A stretch of DNA of 64,000 nt from Eutrophocola sp964503965 (lineage in GTDB: Bacteria; Pseudomonadota; Gammaproteobacteria; Pseudomonadales; Pseudohongiellaceae): contig CAZDCK010000005.1 in NCBI GenBank assembly GCA_964503965.1, positions 1-64,000 of the forward strand, given 5' to 3'. Position numbers and translations under genes: made by a program. The notes beneath the pieces are model-generated. The model had not been told where the DNA came from, searched no databases, and saw only the letters and a list, made by a program, of their open reading frames with translations. Positions 1 through 8,388 of this stretch are shown one piece after another (within the stretch, counting starts at the first letter, position 1; the number at the start of each line of letters is the position of its first letter).

Positions 1-53
1 TGCAGCGGACTGCAACTCCGTGTACGCCGGTTCGATTCCGACTCCAGCCTCCA
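1..53 (+). tRNA. tRNA-Cys (GCA), 5' end outside window
   Basis: The anticodon arm with GCA at about 12-14, a T-arm containing GGTTCGATTCC and a 3' CCA at 51-53 identify the 3' part of a cysteine tRNA. The acceptor 5' strand and D-arm lie upstream of the window. It precedes tRNA-Leu(UAA), the order known from the glyW-cysT-leuZ cluster of enterobacteria. Confidence 0.85.
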
Positions 54-152
54 TTACCCATGGCTGACTATACTTCCCTTGCTCAGCCTGACTTTCCCCG
101 GCTTCAGTTTTATACTCCCTGTTACCTGTGAGTGTTCCTGCACTCTTCACAT

Positions 153-239
153 GCCCGGGTGGCGAAATTGGTAGACGCAAGGGACTTAAAATCCCTCGGT
201 AGAAATACCGTGCCGGTTCGATTCCGGCCCCGGGCACCA
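153..239 (+). tRNA. tRNA-Leu (TAA)
   Basis: An 87-nt class II tRNA with acceptor strands GCCCGGG and CCCGGGC, anticodon TAA at 187-189 inside a CTTAAAA loop, a long variable arm, a GGTTCGATTCC T-arm and an encoded CCA. It lies about 100 bp after tRNA-Cys and is probably co-transcribed with it. Confidence 0.95.
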
Positions 240-573
240 ACCACTTGTTATTACTCTTCTTGACCATCAGTCAGTCCGCAGGTTCAAGCGTCAACTTGCC
301 TTTATATTGAATATCTAATATCGCCTTGAGGTCGTGTGCTGGCCCCGGGCACAAACAATAATGGTTTTGCAGGAAACGGGATTATTTCTGCTCCTGACGA
401 CCTCACTGAACGGTTGAGCAAACCCGCGAGGACTTTTTGGCCACAATTGGTCTGGGCTAGATAGTCGCTTTTCTACCATGGGGAAGAGATCTCATTCACA
501 GCGTAGCGTATAACCGGTTCTCTGATGTAATCATTGTATTAACAATAACAGGAAAAACGTTTATTTTTCCGAC
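240..573. other. Gene-free stretch after tRNA-Leu
   Basis: No convincing reading frame was seen in these 334 bp. Two things stand out. A 12-bp copy of the tRNA-Leu 3' end (GGCCCCGGGCAC) lies at 341-352. An 8-bp inverted repeat (GAGGTCGT at 328-335, ACGACCTC at 397-404) brackets it. Neither proves a function. Confidence 0.5.
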
Positions 574-723
574 ATGGACGATAACGAATATCATGAAAAG
601 CGAAAGGCACTGGTTTCAGGCCAGGTCAGGAAGCGTTCGAAAATGTATCCGATAATGATTGGTGTTTTTGTGCTAATGATAATCGTGAATGTGGCCATGT
701 TGGCCATGAAAAATATGAGCTGA
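574..723 (+). CDS. Small single-pass membrane protein (49 aa)
   Basis: ATG at 574 and TGA at 721-723 give 49 residues. The first half is charged (MDDNEYHEKRKALVSGQVRK). The second half is one hydrophobic helix of about 20 residues (MIGVFVLMIIVNVAMLAM) ending in KNMS, so the N-terminus is probably cytoplasmic. I recognise no family. The clean charged-then-hydrophobic pattern and a stop just before the converging downstream gene favour a real gene, but there is no clear Shine-Dalgarno sequence, so it stays tentative. Confidence 0.5.
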   Translation: MDDNEYHEKRKALVSGQVRKRSKMYPIMIGVFVLMIIVNVAMLAMKNMS

Positions 724-753
724 AGCATAGGCTGAATTGCTTGAAGTCTCGCT

Positions 754-1497
754 TCAGTGGGCGTCCGAATCCTCTTTCCTGCCTATCTCTTGCTCACTTC
801 CAGCCGACACATCATCTTTCTTCTCAAAAAGGTGTGGGTTCTTGTGAATAAATTCATCTATCCACCGTTCCAGAAAAGAGTCTTTTTCCCTGGTCTTGAT
901 GTACCCCCAGCCTAGTATGGAAATCACTGCAGCACCAAGTACATCGACAATAAGGTCCCACATCGTATCAATGAGACCACTTTTCTGCATATTCATACCA
1001 AAGATCTGGTCCATGAAAAATTCAAAAATCTCCCAAAGTACCCCGATACCGATGGCAAACATAAAGGCAAACAGGGCAATGAAATTCGGGTTAAGATCAA
1101 GATTGATTTCTTTTTTTTCATTAAGGACATAAACCAGTAGAAAGCCCAGAATTCCGAGCAGGAAAGCAGAGCCACTATGCAGGACAGTATCCCACCACCA
1201 GAAACGGGTGTAGTAACCGCCAGTCTCTCCAAGGAAAAGCGACATATACAGAAAAATAACAGCCAGGGTTTCAAAGGCATGAGGAATGCGCACATCAAAT
1301 CGTTTGCCGAGTAACACGGGACTCAAGGTAACCAGCAGTATCAGGAGAATCTCGGCCATTGCCTGAAATCTTCCCTGGAAAAACATCAGCAGGGCACCCA
1401 GGAGTAGTGAAAGTTTCAAGAGGAAGGAAAGCCTGCGATTAATATAGCGAGCGAATGTTTCTGCCTTGAAATGCGCTGTGGAAATAAATGACATCAT
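754..1497 (-). CDS. YjdF/DUF2238-like inner membrane protein
   Basis: The 247-residue product has about six or seven hydrophobic segments, then a charged cytoplasmic tail rich in K, E and D. Conserved-looking intramembrane motifs are WWWDTVLHSGSAFLLG near residue 100, LWEIFEFFMDQIFG near 155 and DTMWDLIVDVLGA near 178. These acidic and His/Trp patterns resemble the YjdF (DUF2238) membrane family, whose biochemical role is unknown. It stands alone, convergent with the small membrane gene at 574-723 and divergent from the next operon. Family assignment is from memory of the motif layout. Confidence 0.6.
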   Translation of the reverse strand: MMSFISTAHFKAETFARYINRRLSFLLKLSLLLGALLMFFQGRFQAMAEILLILLVTLSPVLLGKRFDVRIPHAFETLAVIFLYMSLFLGETGGYYTRFWWWDTVLHSGSAFLLGILGFLLVYVLNEKKEINLDLNPNFIALFAFMFAIGIGVLWEIFEFFMDQIFGMNMQKSGLIDTMWDLIVDVLGAAVISILGWGYIKTREKDSFLERWIDEFIHKNPHLFEKKDDVSAGSEQEIGRKEDSDAH

Positions 1498-1613
1498 GAT
1501 CGCTGGATAGGCTTTAAACGTTTAATGTAACAGGCTCACCATGGCATGTTAATAGTGGCTTTAAGCCTGGTTGTCGTATTGGTGAGTCAGTAATAAGGGA
1601 TTACAATGTTCGT

Positions 1614-2030
1614 ATGATTGAATATATCCGGGAATTCCTGGCAAACGAGACTCTCGTGCTCTACACGGGTCTGTTCTCACTAGTGTTTTTTATTATCACC
1701 CTTGTCATCATACCCTGGCTAATTCTCCAGATCCCCGGCGATTACTTTTCCAGACCAGAGCGTCATTCCCTGTTGACGGAACTTAATCATCCTCTTCTTA
1801 AGGTTTTTCTGCTGATCGCTAAAAACTTGATGGGATATCTGCTTATCCTGCTTGGGATTGCCCTGCTTGTATTGCCAGGTCAGGGACTTTTGACAATATT
1901 GCTCGGCATAATCCTGATTGATTTCCCGGGAAAGTACTATCTTGAGCGCTGGTTTGTTTCCCGCGAAACTGTTCTTCGATCTATAAACTGGCTTAGAAAC
2001 AAGGGGAATAAAGCCCCCATACAGTTATAA
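1614..2030 (+). CDS. PGPGW-family transmembrane protein
   Basis: A 138-aa membrane protein with an N-terminal hydrophobic segment (about 15-40) and a pair of helices around LVLPGQGLLTILLGIILIDF (about 83-102), the glycine-proline hairpin of the PGPGW family. A basic C-terminus follows. The family has no established activity. The ATG at 1614 has a purine-rich AAGGGA about 13 nt upstream; the nearby ATG at 1606 hits a stop at once. It ends about 40 bp before pdxJ and probably leads the pdxJ-glcDEF transcription unit. Confidence 0.65.
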   Translation: MIEYIREFLANETLVLYTGLFSLVFFIITLVIIPWLILQIPGDYFSRPERHSLLTELNHPLLKVFLLIAKNLMGYLLILLGIALLVLPGQGLLTILLGIILIDFPGKYYLERWFVSRETVLRSINWLRNKGNKAPIQL

Positions 2031-2069
2031 TCCACAGCATTGCGAGAATCACAATTTCTGGTACTACCC

Positions 2070-2798
2070 ATGACAGATCTGAGCGTCAATCTGAACAAAC
2101 TAGCCCTGTTGAGGAATTCACGCGGCAGGAACTATCCGGACATACTGGCATTTGCCAAAAAATTTATCGAACTCGGCGTCAAGGGGTTAACCATTCATCC
2201 ACGCCCTGATGAAAGGCATGTAAAACGACAGGACGCCTATGATCTGGCCGCGTTTTTAAAGGATTATAAGGGTGTTGAACTGAATATAGAAGGATACCCA
2301 GGGGACGAGTTTCTCAAGCTTATCGAAGAAACACGTCCAGACCAATGCACCCTGGTTCCGGATGCGGACAATCAACTGACATCAGATCATGGCTGGGACT
2401 TTCATACCCATGGCGTTTTTGTTACTGAAGTGATTCAACAGATTAATACCTGGGGAGTCAGGTCTGCCGTATTTCTGGACCCGTCCATTGAACAGATTCC
2501 CCTGGCCGCACGTTCCGGAAGCCAGCGCATCGAATTGTATACTGAGGCTTATGCCCATGCCTGGGGAACTCCAATGCAGGAGTCAGTAATATCTGTCTAT
2601 CGTGAAGCCGCTCTGGCGGCCCAGGAACTTGGGCTCGGTGTGAATGCAGGACATGATCTTGACCTTGAAAATTTACCGGCATTCCTTGAGATCCCCAATA
2701 TTCTTGAAGTTTCCATAGGCCATGCCCTGACTATTGAATGTATAGAGCAGGGAATGGACTCTGTTACTGCCCGCTATCTGGAAATTTGCAATGGCTAA
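2070..2798 (+). CDS. pdxJ: Pyridoxine 5'-phosphate synthase PdxJ
   Basis: PdxJ condenses 1-deoxyxylulose 5-phosphate with 3-amino-1-hydroxyacetone phosphate to pyridoxine 5'-phosphate in DXP-dependent vitamin B6 synthesis. The 242-aa TIM barrel shows IHPRPDERHVK (His/Arg phosphate site), ELNIEGYP (catalytic Glu), VNAGHDL and SIGHALT (His). The N-terminal strand reads LSVNLNKLALLRN, where the E. coli enzyme has VNIDHIATLRN; this LNK form is what I recall from alphaproteobacterial PdxJ. I chose ATG 2070 because the family starts just before that strand; an in-frame TTG at 2040 would add ten residues. It overlaps glcD by 8 bp. Confidence 0.9.
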   Translation: MTDLSVNLNKLALLRNSRGRNYPDILAFAKKFIELGVKGLTIHPRPDERHVKRQDAYDLAAFLKDYKGVELNIEGYPGDEFLKLIEETRPDQCTLVPDADNQLTSDHGWDFHTHGVFVTEVIQQINTWGVRSAVFLDPSIEQIPLAARSGSQRIELYTEAYAHAWGTPMQESVISVYREAALAAQELGLGVNAGHDLDLENLPAFLEIPNILEVSIGHALTIECIEQGMDSVTARYLEICNG

Positions 2799-4263
2799 CC
2801 GTGGTAGCAGACAGGCGTTGCTGGCTGAACTCGGTAATATCCTGGACAAGGAATATATTCTGGCGAGTGAGGAAGCCCTTAAACCCTTTGAATGCGACGG
2901 GCTGTCTGTTTACCGGGCATTACCTTTAGTCGCTGTTCTTCCCGGCAATGCGGATGAGGTCCAGGCTGTAGTACGTCTGTGCTACCGACTCAAAATACCC
3001 ATTGTTACACGTGGTGCAGGTACGGGCTTGTCCGCCGGTGCCAAACCTGATCCACAAGGAGTCCTGCTGGTCATGTCCCGTATGGACAAGATCCAGGATA
3101 TCAACACAATAACCCGAACGGCGGTAGTCCAGCCCGGTGTCCGTAACCTGGCCATCAGTGAGGCCGCTTTGGAATATGGCCTCTTCTATGCCCCGGATCC
3201 TTCTTCCCAGATAGCCTGTTCCATTGGAGGCAATATTGCTGAAAATGCCGGAGGAGTCCATTGCCTGAAATATGGGTTAACCACCCATAATATTGTACAA
3301 ATCAAAGGCGTTACTGCCGAAGGGGAGGCAATTACTGTTGGTAATGGTGGCCTCGATTCAGCTGGCCTGAACCTGCAGTCACTGATTATCGGTTCGGAAG
3401 GCATGCTTATGGTGGTAACGGAGATAAGCGTCAAACTGTTACCCAGGCCAGGTTGTGTGGAAGTCCTGCTGGCCGCTTTTGACGACGTTAAAAAAGCAGG
3501 GCAGGCGGTCAGTGATGTCATTGCTGCCGGTGTAATACCTGGCGGTCTTGAAATGATGGACAACAATGCCATCAGAGCGGCAGAGGATTTTGTTCAGGCA
3601 GGTTATCCCCGAGACGCAGCCGCAATTCTACTGGTAGAGATAGATGGAAGTGAAGTAAACGTAGAGGAACAGCTTCATGAAATCAGGCATGTGCTCAGGG
3701 ACTCAGGAGCCACATCTGTAAGGATTGCCCGGGATAAAAAAGAAAGGGATTTATTCTGGAAAGGGCGCAAAAATGCATTTCCCGCAGTTGGGCGGCTATC
3801 ACCGGATTATTACTGCATGGATGGCACTATTCCCAGGCAGTCACTGGCGGAAGTACTGGATCATATCAATAGCCTGTCGCAGAGCTATGGCTATGCCGTC
3901 GCTAATGTTTTTCATGCCGGGGATGGTAATTTACATCCCCTGATTCTCTTTGATGCCAATATTCCCGGTCAACTGGAAAAGGTCGAGGAAATGGGAGCCA
4001 GAATTCTCGAAAAATGTATAGCTGTGGGCGGGACCATAACCGGAGAGCATGGTGTGGGCCTTGAAAAAATACGGCAGATGCCCCTTCAGTTCAATGATGC
4101 AGAAATTGCCCAGTTCCATCTCGTAAAAGCCGGTCTTGATTCCGAATGCCTGCTTAATCCCGGGAAAAATATTCCACTTTTGAAGCATTGCCAGGAGTAT
4201 CGAGCCTTGGCACAGGAGATACAACCAAACCGTTTGTTGCCTTTACAGAGCAGGGAGAGCTGA
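2791..4263 (+). CDS. glcD: Glycolate oxidase FAD subunit GlcD
   Basis: The 490-aa flavoprotein oxidises glycolate to glyoxylate at the membrane together with GlcE and GlcF. The FAD-binding PCMH fold occupies about residues 45-225, with VTRGAGTGLSAGAKP near 72-86 and SIGGNIAENAGGVHCLKYG near 145-165. The C-terminal FAD-oxidase domain carries NVFHAGDGNLHP and GGTITGEHGVGLEK. The start codon lies inside the end of pdxJ, so the two are translationally coupled. D-lactate dehydrogenases share the fold, but glcE and glcF directly downstream make glycolate oxidase much more likely. Confidence 0.92.
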   Translation: MANRGSRQALLAELGNILDKEYILASEEALKPFECDGLSVYRALPLVAVLPGNADEVQAVVRLCYRLKIPIVTRGAGTGLSAGAKPDPQGVLLVMSRMDKIQDINTITRTAVVQPGVRNLAISEAALEYGLFYAPDPSSQIACSIGGNIAENAGGVHCLKYGLTTHNIVQIKGVTAEGEAITVGNGGLDSAGLNLQSLIIGSEGMLMVVTEISVKLLPRPGCVEVLLAAFDDVKKAGQAVSDVIAAGVIPGGLEMMDNNAIRAAEDFVQAGYPRDAAAILLVEIDGSEVNVEEQLHEIRHVLRDSGATSVRIARDKKERDLFWKGRKNAFPAVGRLSPDYYCMDGTIPRQSLAEVLDHINSLSQSYGYAVANVFHAGDGNLHPLILFDANIPGQLEKVEEMGARILEKCIAVGGTITGEHGVGLEKIRQMPLQFNDAEIAQFHLVKAGLDSECLLNPGKNIPLLKHCQEYRALAQEIQPNRLLPLQSRES

Positions 4264-4266
4264 GTT

Positions 4267-5358
4267 TTGCAGGACAGCACGCACATACTTCAGGAACAGG
4301 TTCAACAAGCAGTGACGGACAATACCCAGTTGATCATTTGCGGTGGTGCAAGCAAGCGTTTTTATGGTCGGCAGAGTGAAGGTGAACGATTAAGCACGCT
4401 CATTCATACCGGTATTATTTCCTACGAACCCACTGAACTGGTTCTTACAGCCAGAGCCGGTACACCTCTTTCAGAGATAAATTCGGCATTGGCTGGGAAT
4501 AAGCAGATGCTTGCCTGTGAACCTCCATCTTTTTCGGATCAGGCCACATTTGGGGGCATGATTGCTGCTGGATTATCCGGACCGGCAAGACCTTTCTGCG
4601 GCTCTGTCCAGGATATGATCCTCGGGTGTACCTTGCTCAACGGGCGAGGGGAAGTTCTGCGTTTTGGCGGCAAGGTTATGAAGAATGTCGCCGGATATGA
4701 TGTTTCGCGTCTGATGGCCGGTTCACTGGGGTGCCTGGGCGTGTTGCTGGATATTACTGTAAAGGTTGTTCCGGCACCTGCTGCTGAATACTCCTGTAAA
4801 TTTTCCATGCCGGGAACAAGGAGTGTCGAATTCATCAATAATCTGCAATACCAGGGTTATCCGGTTTCCGCAGCCACGCAGTCAGGTGATGAATTAACCG
4901 TGAGATTTTCTGCAGGAAAACGCGAAGTTGATTCTGTCCCGGACATGCTGGACAAGCAATATGGATTTATTCAAAGAATGCCGCTGATTGAGACTGACTT
5001 CTGGATCCAATTGAAAGAGCAGCTATCACCCCATTTTACGGATGGGGAGCCACTGTGGCGCTTATCTATTCCGGCCGACAGGAGTCTGGATACATACCTT
5101 GGCCCCGATGAATCAGTACTGACGGAGTGGGGGGGTGCCCTGCACTGGGTCAAAACCCGGAAAAGTCCGCAGGAGCTGTTTCAGATGGCTGATTCCCTCA
5201 ATGGCCATGCCACCTTTTTTCGTCAGCCAAAGGGTGAGGAAACCGGTCCGGTTTTCCAGCCACTGGGTAAGCAGCAAATGCTCTGGCATCATCGGCTTAA
5301 AGAAGCATTTGATCCCCATAAATTGTTCAACAAGGGGCGTATGTACGCTGAAATCTGA
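4267..5358 (+). CDS. glcE: Glycolate oxidase FAD-binding subunit GlcE
   Basis: The 363-aa product is a second, shorter PCMH-type FAD protein. It shows the GlcE signatures YEPTELVLTARAGTPLSEI near 50, CEPPSFSDQATFGGMIAAGL near 80, and GGKVMKNVAGYDVSRLM near 130. The start is TTG at 4267, preceded by AGGGAG about ten bases upstream; no ATG gives a full-length N-terminus. It starts 3 bp after the glcD stop and 37 bp before glcF, so glcDEF is one operon. Confidence 0.92.
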   Translation: MQDSTHILQEQVQQAVTDNTQLIICGGASKRFYGRQSEGERLSTLIHTGIISYEPTELVLTARAGTPLSEINSALAGNKQMLACEPPSFSDQATFGGMIAAGLSGPARPFCGSVQDMILGCTLLNGRGEVLRFGGKVMKNVAGYDVSRLMAGSLGCLGVLLDITVKVVPAPAAEYSCKFSMPGTRSVEFINNLQYQGYPVSAATQSGDELTVRFSAGKREVDSVPDMLDKQYGFIQRMPLIETDFWIQLKEQLSPHFTDGEPLWRLSIPADRSLDTYLGPDESVLTEWGGALHWVKTRKSPQELFQMADSLNGHATFFRQPKGEETGPVFQPLGKQQMLWHHRLKEAFDPHKLFNKGRMYAEI

Positions 5359-5395
5359 CCCGCAATATACGCAGGTAAACGGATACTGATAATCC

Positions 5396-6331
5396 ATGCA
5401 GACAAGCTTGCCACCAACACTACTGGACACACCTGACGGTCAACAGGCCGACCGTATTTTGCGTTCCTGTGTTCATTGTGGATTTTGTACCGCCACGTGT
5501 CCGACTTATCTGGAGACCGGTAACGAACTCGATAGCCCAAGAGGGCGTATCTACCTGATCAAGGAGTTACTAGAATCAGGAACGGCTACCCGCATCACCC
5601 AGATACACCTGGATCGCTGTCTGAGTTGCCAGAGCTGTGAAACCACCTGTCCNNNNNNNNNNNNNNNNNNNNNNNNNNNNNNNNNNNNNNNNNNNNNNNN
5701 NNNNNNNNNNNNNNNNNNNNNNNNNNNNNNNNNNNNNNNNNNNNNNNNNNNNCATTCTGACCAGCAAACAGCTGGACTGCGCCGGGCAAGACTGTTGATT
5801 GACCAGCTTAATGAAGCGCTCGCGGAAGGGTATGAAGCCATAATCAGTACAGCCAGTGGATGTGGCAATTTCATCAAGCAGTATCATGAGATCCTGGGTA
5901 ATGACCCTCAGTATGCGACAAAAACTGAGACGGTAACATCTGCAACCCGCGATATTGTAGAGTATCTGGGTGAACAGGACCTGTCAGTACTGAATTTTCC
6001 CGGTAATGAAACATTGGCATTTCATGCCCCTTGTACATTACAGCATGGCCAGAAACTGGCCGGGCATACGGAAAAACTACTGAGAGAACTTGGTTTTACT
6101 GTTCCAGCCATCACTGATGCCCATATATGCTGCGGTTCTGCTGGCACCTATTCACTATTTCAGCCAAAGATGTCGGCAGCCCTGAGAGGAAAAAAACTGG
6201 AAGTGCTGGGGAATGTTGGTGCAGAGAAAATAGCGACGGCCAATATTGGTTGCCAGTGCCACCTGGCCAGTGAAAGTCCTCGTCCGGTGAGACATTGGAT
6301 TGAATATGTGGCAGAGGCGCTTGGTCATTAA
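5396..6331 (+). CDS. glcF: Glycolate oxidase iron-sulfur subunit GlcF (interrupted by assembly gap)
   Basis: GlcF carries two [4Fe-4S] clusters and passes electrons from GlcDE to quinone. The first cluster motif CVHCGFCTATCP (about residues 25-36) and second CLSCQSCETTCP are present before a 100-N gap. After the gap come HAPCTLQHGQK and ICCGSAGTYSLFQP, the cysteine-rich CCG-type domains. Only about 277 residues are readable. Family members are about 400 aa, so roughly 130 residues are missing and the N run understates the true gap. The frame is open across it, which may be coincidence. Confidence 0.9.
   Translation: MQTSLPPTLLDTPDGQQADRILRSCVHCGFCTATCPTYLETGNELDSPRGRIYLIKELLESGTATRITQIHLDRCLSCQSCETTCXXXXXXXXXXXXXXXXXXXXXXXXXXXXXXXXXXHSDQQTAGLRRARLLIDQLNEALAEGYEAIISTASGCGNFIKQYHEILGNDPQYATKTETVTSATRDIVEYLGEQDLSVLNFPGNETLAFHAPCTLQHGQKLAGHTEKLLRELGFTVPAITDAHICCGSAGTYSLFQPKMSAALRGKKLEVLGNVGAEKIATANIGCQCHLASESPRPVRHWIEYVAEALGH
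5653..5752. other. Assembly gap (100 N) inside glcF
   Basis: Exactly 100 N, a placeholder length. By comparison with the usual GlcF length the real missing segment is nearer 390 bp than 100 bp. Confidence 0.95.
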
Positions 6332-6342
6332 CTAGCGCGCGA

Positions 6343-8299
6343 TCACCTGGACATTTCGTTAAAAAAAATCTTCCAGATATTGTCTTCCCGGCGGAAGGAG
6401 ATCTCCTTGAGAGTGTCATCTGTATAAGTATCTCTGGAATTAGAGAGCCAGAATCGAACAATTATCTCTTCAGGAGTATTCGATGCCGGCTCATAAATAG
6501 ACTCTTCTATAGAAAATTCATCAATAGTTATCTCAATACCCTTCACACCATCAATCCTGCTTAATCTCTGTGCTTCCCAGTCTTCACGTGTTTCTACATA
6601 GGCCGGGACAAAATCATTGGCGTAATGCGCCAGGTAACCAGTGGCATCTCCCTCCTGCCACGAATCAGCCCATTGCCTCAAGATCTCTTCCAACTGGCTG
6701 GAAACACTGGCTTCACCCGTCATGGCCACTGTGTCACTTGATGCAGAGTCGACTATGTCTGTAGCGGAAGACAATGAATTATCATCCTCACTTTCGACAT
6801 AACTCGCAGGTTGTTCCAGTGCTGGAACAAGAGCCTTTTCATCGGCCAAGAGCTGATCTGAAATGGTTGCTAAATTTTCAGTCTGCTGTGGTGTGGCATC
6901 GATTTCTGCAAGTGTAGGAGGAGGCTCTTTAACAGGCTCATTTGCTGGCCTGTTTGAAAGAATCGTACCAGCTTCAGTCTCAGTCTCATCCAGAACAGAT
7001 GTCAAAGCCTTGCCGGCAGAAGCTTCATCTGACGCCATCTGCACTGATCCTTCGGCATTGGCCTCGAATATGTCAGGTAAAGACTCATTCCTGGAGATCG
7101 TTGCTGACTCTGGAGACAACTGATCAAGGTAAAGTGGAGAGTCATCAGCAAGTATATCATTCAGTCTGTTGTCCAAATTGTCCTGACCACCGGAAATAAT
7201 ATAACCCAGAACCATGGATATAATGACTACGATGACCCCAACCGAGATTTTGAAACCGGTTACAGGAGGTTTTGCATTTCTGGCAATATACTCATCGGCT
7301 ATGACATCACTGAATGCTGAAGTTTTTTCCAGATTACCGGGAGCAGGCCTGGCGTTGATGTCAACTTCGCTGTTCTCTGTAACAGAAGGTTCAAGGACTC
7401 TTTCTTTATCAGATACCTGGAAGACAATGGAGTCATCAGCCTGAAACTCTTCAAGCAAAGTGCTTGAATCTGCGGCGTATCCGCCAACTCCGTGACCATC
7501 CTTACTATTCGTCGCAAGAGGAGGAGTATTTTCAGTGCTATCTGATATTGTGTCAGCTGAATCATATTCAACAGCATGAAGTGGGTTTTCTTTTGAATGC
7601 TCATTTTCAAGATCAGAGTCCGGTATATATTGACTGTCCAGAAGATCAAGCGTGATTCCAGGAAAACCACGACTCTGCTTCATCAGTTCTTTCAGATCAT
7701 CCTCGTGTAGGCCAAAAATATCCAGTTGATGAATCCTGTCATATCCAGCGACAAAGTCACCGAGTTCATCAAGATTCATGGGCTGCAGAGTCAGGCTCTG
7801 GTTCAAAAACTGAGTGATGGAACGCAAGGCGGTGTTATCAAATGTCCGGTCAAGTTGCTCAGTCCCGAAAATCAATTGTGAAACAAGAGTATCGTTGTCA
7901 CTGTGGATATTGTTAAGTAGTCTGATTAGAAGGAAAACTTCGGTACTGATGGTCTCGGCATCATCATAGATGATGTACAGCTTGTTATTGGGAGGCTGCC
8001 TGGATCGTAAACTGGCACTGAGTTCCCGGGTAAAGTCTTTTTGTGCATCCAGCCCGAGTGTCAACTGAATCTGTTATTGGAGAGCGTCCGGCGTGGCAGG
8101 TGGGGTATCAAAATAGATAACGGTTTGATTGTCAGCCTGTAATTCGGCAACCAGTTGCCTGCAAAGCGCTGATTTACCTGAGCCTTATGGGCCAATAACC
8201 TTGATAATGCCTTCGTTGATTTGGAGTGAGGTTTGAATACCGGAGAGGGTTTCCAGGTATGGGCCAAACTTGAGGTAACTGTCTCCGGACAAATACATT
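6343..8299 (-). pseudogene. ExeA/DamX-like AAA ATPase with C-terminal NTF2-like domain, two in-frame stops
   Basis: Reading from ATG 8299 gives MYLSGDSYLKFGPYLETLSG, then a P-loop written GP-stop-GSGKSAL, with TAA at 8187-8185 in the Walker A motif. A second TAA sits at 8076-8074, 37 codons later. After that 570 codons stay open. They hold a Walker B-like LYIIYDDAE, the rest of the AAA domain, one transmembrane helix (VGVIVVIISMVLGYIIS), a long acidic Ser/Glu-rich periplasmic linker, and an NTF2-like domain (WADSWQEGDATGYLAHYAND). The layout recalls DamX, but no SPOR domain is seen. A shortened protein from an internal start would lack the P-loop. Sequencing errors are possible, but the upstream neighbour is damaged too. 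Confidence 0.75.
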
Positions 8300-8388
8300 G
8301 GCTTTTTGCGTTGTCTTATGGAAAGGACTGCACAGAACCACTGGTTCGCAGTTGCCTTTGTTCGAATACAAAGGTTTGAGTGATTGTA

